From a bacterium (lineage in GTDB: Bacteria; Electryoneota; RPQS01): a stretch of DNA of 8,834 bases. Below, one piece after another: positions 1-8,834 of this stretch (within the stretch, counting starts at the first letter, position 1; every line of letters starts with the position of its first letter). Under the pieces are notes generated by a model. The model did not search any database. It was given only the letters and a program-made list of their open reading frames with translations, and was not told the DNA's origin. The translations under genes and the position numbers were made by a program. The stretch covers positions 1 to 8,834 of the forward strand of contig JAQTRJ010000067.1 in the NCBI GenBank assembly GCA_028711875.1, given 5' to 3'.

Positions 1-219
1 CGCAACGACTTCGATCCCAACAGCGACGTGGACGTGCTGGTGACGTTTGCGCCGGAAACCAAATGGTCGTTATTCGATATTGTTCACATCGAAGACGACT
101 TGCGCGGGATTTTAGGGCGAGATGTTGATCTCTCGGAGCGGATCGCCATCGAAAAGGATCCCAATTATCTCATGCGACGACATATTTTATCTACCGCGAG
201 GCGAGTCTATGCCGTATGA
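1..219 (+). CDS. mntA: MNT-domain nucleotidyltransferase antitoxin of a HepT/MNT toxin-antitoxin pair (5' end cut off)
   Basis: The reading frame is open from the window's first base and ends at TGA 217-219, giving 72 visible residues. The usual protein is about 95-140 residues, so the start and the Gly-Ser part of the nucleotide-binding motif lie outside the window. What is visible is the rest of the polymerase-beta-like core: SDVDVLV with the metal-binding Asp-x-Asp at visible residues 9 and 11, then GRDVDL with the likely third acidic residue at 43, and the family-like ending HILSTARRVYAV. MNT antitoxins of this type are known to transfer AMP from ATP to a tyrosine of the HepT toxin and so silence it; this copy has the residues for that. 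The toxin gene starts 11 nt before this gene stops, which fits the usual antitoxin-first pair. The GTG at 28 lies inside the active-site motif and cannot be the true start. Confidence 0.87.
   Translation, partial: RNDFDPNSDVDVLVTFAPETKWSLFDIVHIEDDLRGILGRDVDLSERIAIEKDPNYLMRRHILSTARRVYAV
198..201 (+). promoter_or_regulatory. Ribosome binding site of hepT
   Basis: GAGG lies 7 nt before the ATG at 209, inside the end of the antitoxin frame. It supports the start at 209 over the upstream in-frame ATG at 122, which would add 29 residues with no family resemblance. Confidence 0.55.
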
Positions 220-546
220 TGAATCCTATCTTCTGCACATCGTCCTCGCCGCACGAAAGATTGTCCGCGTTACTGCGGGAATGACCGAGCTTGATTTCTT
301 GCGAGACGATGTGGTTCAGGATTCCGTGATTCGTCAGATCAGCATCATCGGCGAAGCCGCCCGCAATATCTCCGAGAGCTTTCGCGAAATTCACAATGCC
401 ATTCCGTGGCACGAAATGATCGGGATGCGGCATCGCTTGATCCATGATTATACTCGCATTGACTTCGATAAGGTGTGGCTCACTGTTCAGAGGGATATTC
501 CAAACATTCTTCGATTGCTCGAACCTCTGATTCCTCCTGAAGATTC

Positions 547-553
<7 letters not shown>
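209..553 (+). CDS. hepT: HepT-family (DUF86) toxin, presumed RNase of a HepT/MNT pair
   Basis: This is a 114-residue, mostly helical protein of the HepT (DUF86) family, at the usual family length. The family hallmark R-x4-H-x-Y is intact as RHRLIHDY: Arg74 and His79 are the predicted RNase residues and Tyr81 is the position known to be AMPylated by the MNT partner in characterised systems. Other family features are the N-terminal MPYDESYLLHIVLAARKI and the helix IRQISIIGEAARNIS just before the catalytic segment. The start at 209 is chosen for its Shine-Dalgarno (GAGG 198-201), the 11 nt overlap with the antitoxin gene, and the family-typical N-terminus. The gene ends inside the start of ileS: its TGA is 551-553 and the ileS ATG is 547-549. 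Hand counts of single 60-base lines give about 43-48% GC in this pair against about 65-68% for two lines in ileS and lspA, which suggests separate ancestry. Inhibition of growth through RNA cleavage is inferred from the family. Confidence 0.9.
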
Positions 554-3855
<3,302 letters not shown>

Positions 3856-3862
3856 CCCCTCT

Positions 3863-4357
3863 ATGGACAGCGGAACGACCATGACTCCCAAACCCGCGGG
3901 CAAGACCAAATCCCGCAAAACCGCCGCCTCCAAACCGGCCGAGTTTCCCGGCGGCGAGAAGCCTGAGTTCTACTCTCCCGAGTGGAAGGAGTATTTCCGC
4001 GAACTCATCATGAACAAGCGCAAGGACATTCTCCGCGAGCTGACCTACCTGCGCGAGAGTTCGATGGAAACGACTACCGACCAATACTCGGGCGACAACT
4101 CGACCTACAGCTATCATATGGCTGATCAGGGCACCGACGCGCAGGAACGCGAAAAAGCCTTCCTGTTCGCCAGCCGCGAGGGCAAAATGCTGCGACTGCT
4201 CGACGCCGCGCTCGAGCGGATCGAAAACGGCACCTATGGCTATTGTCAGGATTCCGGCGAACCGATCGAGTTCAAGCGGCTGGAAGCCATCCCCCACGCC
4301 CGGCTCAGCATCACCTCGAAAAAGCGGCTGGAAGAAGAAAACAATCCGACCGAATGA
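3863..4357 (+). CDS. TraR/DksA-family RNA polymerase regulator with degenerate zinc finger
   Basis: The product is a 164-residue DksA-like protein. DksA-family proteins enter the secondary channel of RNA polymerase and, with ppGpp in many bacteria, change promoter choice during starvation. Seen here: a Lys/Pro/Ala-rich tail (1-34), a helix from about 40 to 68, a coiled-coil tip region with acidic Asp88 and Asp92 (HMADQGTDAQERE), a return helix, and the globular end GTYGYCQDSGEPIEFKRLEA. The four zinc positions keep the canonical C-x2-C-x17-C-x2-C spacing, but only Cys128 remains; Ser131, Ser149 and Ser152 replace the others, so zinc is probably not bound. Cysteine-poor DksA relatives are known in Alphaproteobacteria, Pseudomonas (DksA2, partly) and FCB bacteria. 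The start is uncertain: ATG 3863 lies 7 nt after ileS, and the in-frame ATG at 3881 has GGA nearby and would give 158 residues. It overlaps lspA by 4 nt. Orthology to true DksA rather than another family member is not settled. Confidence 0.88.
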   Translation: MDSGTTMTPKPAGKTKSRKTAASKPAEFPGGEKPEFYSPEWKEYFRELIMNKRKDILRELTYLRESSMETTTDQYSGDNSTYSYHMADQGTDAQEREKAFLFASREGKMLRLLDAALERIENGTYGYCQDSGEPIEFKRLEAIPHARLSITSKKRLEEENNPTE

Positions 4358-4932
4358 CCCCGCGCTCCTCCGTCTGGCCGTGGGTCGCGGGTGTGCTCGG
4401 ACTGCTGACGCTTGATCAAGTCAGTAAAGTCCTCGTCCGCCGCGCCCTGCCGCTCTATGAATCCGTTCCGCTGATCGGCGACGAGTTCCTGAAATTAACG
4501 CACGTTCAGAATCCCGGCGTCATCTTTGGACTGCGCGTCCTCGGGCCGACGCTGCTGGCGATTCTCGGCTGTCTCGTGGCGCCGCTCCTGGCCGTCTATC
4601 TGTATCGCCTGATCCGCCGCCGCGATCCGCTCCGTTGGCCGATGGCGCTGTTCCTCGTTGGCGCGCTCGGCAATACGATTGACCGCGTGCTGTTCCGCAC
4701 CGTCACCGATTTCGTGGACGTGGATTTTCCCGATCTCATCATGGAGCGCTGGGCGGTCTTCAACGTCGCCGACTCCTGCATCACCATCGGCATCACGCTG
4801 CTCCTGATTCAAATCCTGTTCCTGCATCATCCCGACCGTTCCGCGCGAAAGGCGGAGACCCATGACCGACTCACCGCCTCGCACACCCTACCGCCTGACG
4901 ACGGCTCCCGGCCAACATCGGCTGCGGATTGA
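4354..4932 (+). CDS. lspA: Prolipoprotein signal peptidase (signal peptidase II)
   Basis: This is a 192-residue inner-membrane aspartyl protease that removes the signal peptide from diacylglyceryl-modified prolipoproteins. The five family motifs appear in order: DQVSK at 21-25, NPGVIFG at 53-59 (a variant of NxGAAFG), GALGNTIDR at 103-111, TDFVD at 118-122, and FNVAD at 136-140. The catalytic aspartates are Asp110 and Asp140. Four hydrophobic segments fit the family topology (about 7-22, 64-85, 95-112, 139-157). The start is ATG 4354 in the sequence ATGA, which overlaps the stop of the DksA-like gene and suggests translational coupling; no strong Shine-Dalgarno lies at a normal distance. The frame stays open upstream to 4243, but that part lies inside the neighbouring gene and has no family resemblance. 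The last ~24 residues are hydrophilic, lie beyond the usual end of the family, and are encoded by bases shared with rluD. Confidence 0.95.
   Translation: MTPRSSVWPWVAGVLGLLTLDQVSKVLVRRALPLYESVPLIGDEFLKLTHVQNPGVIFGLRVLGPTLLAILGCLVAPLLAVYLYRLIRRRDPLRWPMALFLVGALGNTIDRVLFRTVTDFVDVDFPDLIMERWAVFNVADSCITIGITLLLIQILFLHHPDRSARKAETHDRLTASHTLPPDDGSRPTSAAD
4854..4857 (+). promoter_or_regulatory. Ribosome binding site of rluD inside lspA
   Basis: GGAG within GGCGGAGACCC sits 4 nt before the ATG at 4862. It is the clearest Shine-Dalgarno in the window apart from that of hepT. It supports a start inside lspA, since there is no ATG, GTG or TTG in this frame between 4865 and the conserved S4 domain. Confidence 0.5.
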
Positions 4933-5866
4933 CCGGTTTCTCCAGCAGTCTCTGCCCGCGATCTCCCGTCATAAAATCCACGAGCTGATTGACTCGGGCC
5001 TCGTGCACGTGGACGGCCGCCCGCCCAAGAAATCCGCGAAAATCGGCCCCGGCCAACTGATCGAGATTTTCTTCCGCGATCAACCGCCGTCCGACGTCCA
5101 CCCCGAAGCGATTCCCCTCGACATCTTCTATGAGGACGAGCACCTGCTCGTGGTCAACAAGCCGCAGGGCATGGTCACTCATCCCGCGCACGGCCACTTC
5201 TCGGGAACGTTGGTCAACGCGCTGCTCCATCATTTGCAGCGGCCCTCGGCGGGTGACACGATCCGCCCCGGCATTGTCCATCGCCTCGACAAAGGGACCT
5301 CCGGACTGCTGGTCGTGGCCAAAAACGAGCAGGTTCACCGCAAACTGACGGATCAATTCGCCGCCCACGAAGTCCGCCGGGTCTACAACGCGCTGGTCTG
5401 GGGACGCCTCCGCGAGCGCGAGGGCATCATTGACGCGCCGCTCGGCCGCCATCCCGGCGACCGCAAGCGGTTCGCCGTCGTCCGCCGCGGCGGCAAGACC
5501 GCCGTCACCACCTATCAGGTCGAGGAAGTTTTCCGCGACACCACTCTGCTTTCGCTCCGGCTGAAAACCGGACGGACCCATCAGATTCGCGCCCATCTCG
5601 AGCATCAAGGCCATCCCGTCTTCGGCGACGCCACCTATGGCGGCCGCCACAAACGGCTCTCCGGCATGTCCGGAGCGGATAAAAAACGCTATGCCGACTG
5701 GCTGGACACCCTTCCCGACGTCGCTCTGCACGCCGCCACGCTGGGCTTTATTCACCCGATCAGCGGCGACTATCTCGAATTCTCCGCCGCGCGTCCGGCC
5801 AATTTTGAGCGGATTATCGAGTCGCTCCGCGCCGATGCCCTCCTGTCGCTGAACAGCCCGCGCTGA
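4862..5866 (+). CDS. rluD: RluA-family 23S rRNA pseudouridine synthase with S4 domain (RluD-like)
   Basis: The 334-residue protein converts uridines to pseudouridine in structured RNA; RluD itself modifies helix 69 of 23S rRNA, but the exact target here cannot be read from sequence. An N-terminal S4 RNA-binding domain covers about 18-75 (RLRIDRFLQQSLPAISRHKI, then ELIDSGLVHVDG). The catalytic domain has PGIVHRLDKGTSGLLVVAKN, where Asp143 is the catalytic nucleophile of the family, followed by LKTGRTHQIRAHLEHQGHPV at 234-253 and GDATYGG. Length and the S4 domain fit RluD or RluC; RluA lacks S4. The neighbouring lspA favours the RluD/YlyB type, since lspA next to this gene is common across bacteria. 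The start at 4862 shares 71 nt with the end of lspA. Downstream of the TGA at 5864-5866 I see no convincing intrinsic terminator. Confidence 0.93.
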   Translation: MTDSPPRTPYRLTTAPGQHRLRIDRFLQQSLPAISRHKIHELIDSGLVHVDGRPPKKSAKIGPGQLIEIFFRDQPPSDVHPEAIPLDIFYEDEHLLVVNKPQGMVTHPAHGHFSGTLVNALLHHLQRPSAGDTIRPGIVHRLDKGTSGLLVVAKNEQVHRKLTDQFAAHEVRRVYNALVWGRLREREGIIDAPLGRHPGDRKRFAVVRRGGKTAVTTYQVEEVFRDTTLLSLRLKTGRTHQIRAHLEHQGHPVFGDATYGGRHKRLSGMSGADKKRYADWLDTLPDVALHAATLGFIHPISGDYLEFSAARPANFERIIESLRADALLSLNSPR

Positions 5867-5931
5867 TTGCCGTTGACGGTCTCCGGCCCGGCACAGACTA
5901 TCCGCTACTCGCTCCAATTTTCTCTAATCGC

Positions 5932-5960
5932 TTGACAATGTCTGAGAAATGGTCTATATT
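5932..5960 (+). promoter_or_regulatory. Near-consensus sigma-70-type promoter for secDF
   Basis: A perfect -35 box TTGACA (5932-5937) is followed after exactly 17 nt by TATATT (5955-5960), one base off the TATAAT consensus. It lies in the only sizeable gap of the window (5867-6007), in a locally AT-rich stretch, and points at secD. A transcript would begin near 5967 and leave a leader of about 40 nt. There is no TG extension before the -10 box. In a Bacteroidota-type host, whose promoters differ, this match would mean less. Confidence 0.72.
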
Positions 5961-6007
5961 TACCTTTTCACAGTATTTTGCAAACTCCGAATTTCGAACA
6001 CCTTCCC

Positions 6008-8073
<2,066 letters not shown>

Positions 8074-8074
<1 letters not shown>

Positions 8075-8834
8075 TGCCGCAGTTTTTTGCTAAACCCCAC
8101 TTCAAGTTCGTCGCTCATCGGCGCCGGACCCTGATGATTTCCATCGCTATTATCGTGGCGGGAATCATCACCCTGATTATTCGCGGGCCGAATCTGTCCA
8201 TTGACTTCACCGGCGGCCTCGACATGCAGGTCCGATTCCAGCAAGACGTCACCGTCAGCCAGGTGCGCTCCGCTCTCAGTGGTCTCAACGTCGGCGAAGT
8301 GAAAACCATCGCCGGCCTCGGACAAGTTGAGGACATTCTCATTCGCACCAAAGTCACCGGCTCAAGTGAGGAGACACAGCAGAAGGTGGAAGCCGCGCTG
8401 CGCGAGAGCTTCCCCGGCAACACGTTCGAAGTGCGAAACACCGCCGTGGTCGGACCGCGCGTCGGCCGCGAACTCCGCAACTCGGCGATTATCTCCGGTG
8501 TTCTGGCCGTGCTGCTGTTGCTCATCTACATTTCATGGCGGTTCCGATTCGAATTCGCCATCGGCGGCATTATTGCCCTCGTTCACAACGTGGGCATTGC
8601 GCTCGCCTTCGCCGCCTTCTTCGATTATGAACTGTCGCTCACGGTGCTGGCGGCGTTCCTGACTCTGGTTGGCTATTCCATCAATGATACCATCGTCGTG
8701 CTGGACCGCATCCGTGAGAACATGAAGAAACTGCGGCAGATGAGTCTTGCCGACATCATGGATCTCAGCATCAACGAAACCTTGTCGCGTTCGGTCATTA
8801 CCTCGGTGACCGTGTTTCTGACGACGGTGGTGCT
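8074..8834 (+). CDS. secF: Protein translocase subunit SecF (3' end cut off)
   Basis: The frame is open from ATG 8074 to the window edge, giving 253 of an expected ~300 residues. SecF pairs with SecD in the membrane to drive late steps of Sec export. Visible in order: a basic N-terminus, TM1 at about 19-37, the signature LSIDFTGGLDMQVRF at 41-55, a small periplasmic domain, TAVVGPRVGRELRNS at 123-137, TM2 at about 138-156, TM3 and TM4, the hallmark GYSINDTIVVLDRIREN at 200-216 with Asp205 and Asp211, and INETLSRSVITS at 233-244. It lacks SecD's GLDLQGG. The start overlaps the secD stop in TGATG, a coupling signal, and no stronger start is seen. Separate secD and secF genes differ from the fused SecDF common in Bacteroidota and many Firmicutes. 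Confidence 0.96.

Noticed and set aside
122..208. Longer hepT start at ATG 122
   Set aside because: It would add 29 residues unlike the family and overlap most of the antitoxin end. ATG 209 has a Shine-Dalgarno and gives the normal length.
4243..4353. Extended N-terminus for lspA from 4243
   Set aside because: The stretch is the out-of-frame reading of the DksA-like gene. The ATGA junction at 4354 gives an N-terminus close to the first transmembrane segment.
5870..5905. Intrinsic terminator after rluD
   Set aside because: GTCT/AGAC and CCGG/CCGG can pair weakly around 5880-5898, but the stem is short and no T-run follows.
4871..5917. 348-codon open frame on the minus strand opposite rluD
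   Set aside because: It is the antisense shadow of a clear RluA-family gene, with no family motif or ribosome site noted.
5978..6007. SecD start at TTG 5978
   Set aside because: It adds ten residues ahead of an N-terminus (MKSVRNRF then TM1) that already looks complete, and would leave a leader of only about ten bases after the predicted promoter.

Overview
The window reads as a dense, mostly housekeeping stretch of a bacterial chromosome. Every gene is on the + strand. The base composition is high-GC except at the left end. From left to right it holds the end of a minimal nucleotidyltransferase (MNT) antitoxin gene cut by the window edge, its HepT-type toxin partner, a long ileS, a TraR/DksA-family regulator gene, lspA, an rluD-type pseudouridine synthase gene, a short intergenic gap with a near-consensus sigma-70-type promoter, secD, and the first 253 codons of secF.

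Organism: the window does not fix a phylum. The isoleucyl-tRNA synthetase is the long type without a C-terminal zinc finger (IleS2, or eukaryote-like). The DksA-like protein has lost three of its four zinc cysteines, and its coiled-coil and tail wording recall FCB-group (Bacteroidota/Gemmatimonadota-like) and some alphaproteobacterial homologues. SecD and SecF are separate genes. A Gram-negative bacterium of an FCB-like or other poorly sampled lineage is my best guess, held weakly.

Layout: positions 1-3855 form an overlapping chain, with MNT and hepT sharing 11 nt and hepT and ileS sharing 7 nt. After a 7 nt gap, the DksA-like gene, lspA and rluD run to 5866, with shared stretches of 4 nt and 71 nt. 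Nothing that looks like a promoter or terminator breaks this run, so one transcript could carry all six genes. The only real gap (5867-6007, 141 nt) has TTGACA, a 17 nt spacer and TATATT, which should drive secD and secF; those two share one base (TGATG).

Function: ileS, the DksA-like gene, lspA and rluD cover isoleucine charging, RNA-polymerase control, lipoprotein signal-peptide removal and 23S rRNA pseudouridylation. SecDF uses the proton-motive force to help the Sec translocon and also supplies substrates to LspA. The accessory element is the MNT/HepT toxin-antitoxin pair. It is visibly lower in GC than what follows and directly overlaps the start of an essential gene. I see no CRISPR array, insertion sequence, tRNA or rRNA, and no clear new multi-gene system. 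The most interesting points are the toxin-ileS junction, the cysteine-depleted DksA-like protein, the Ala/Thr/Asp-rich insert in SecD and the long lspA/rluD overlap.
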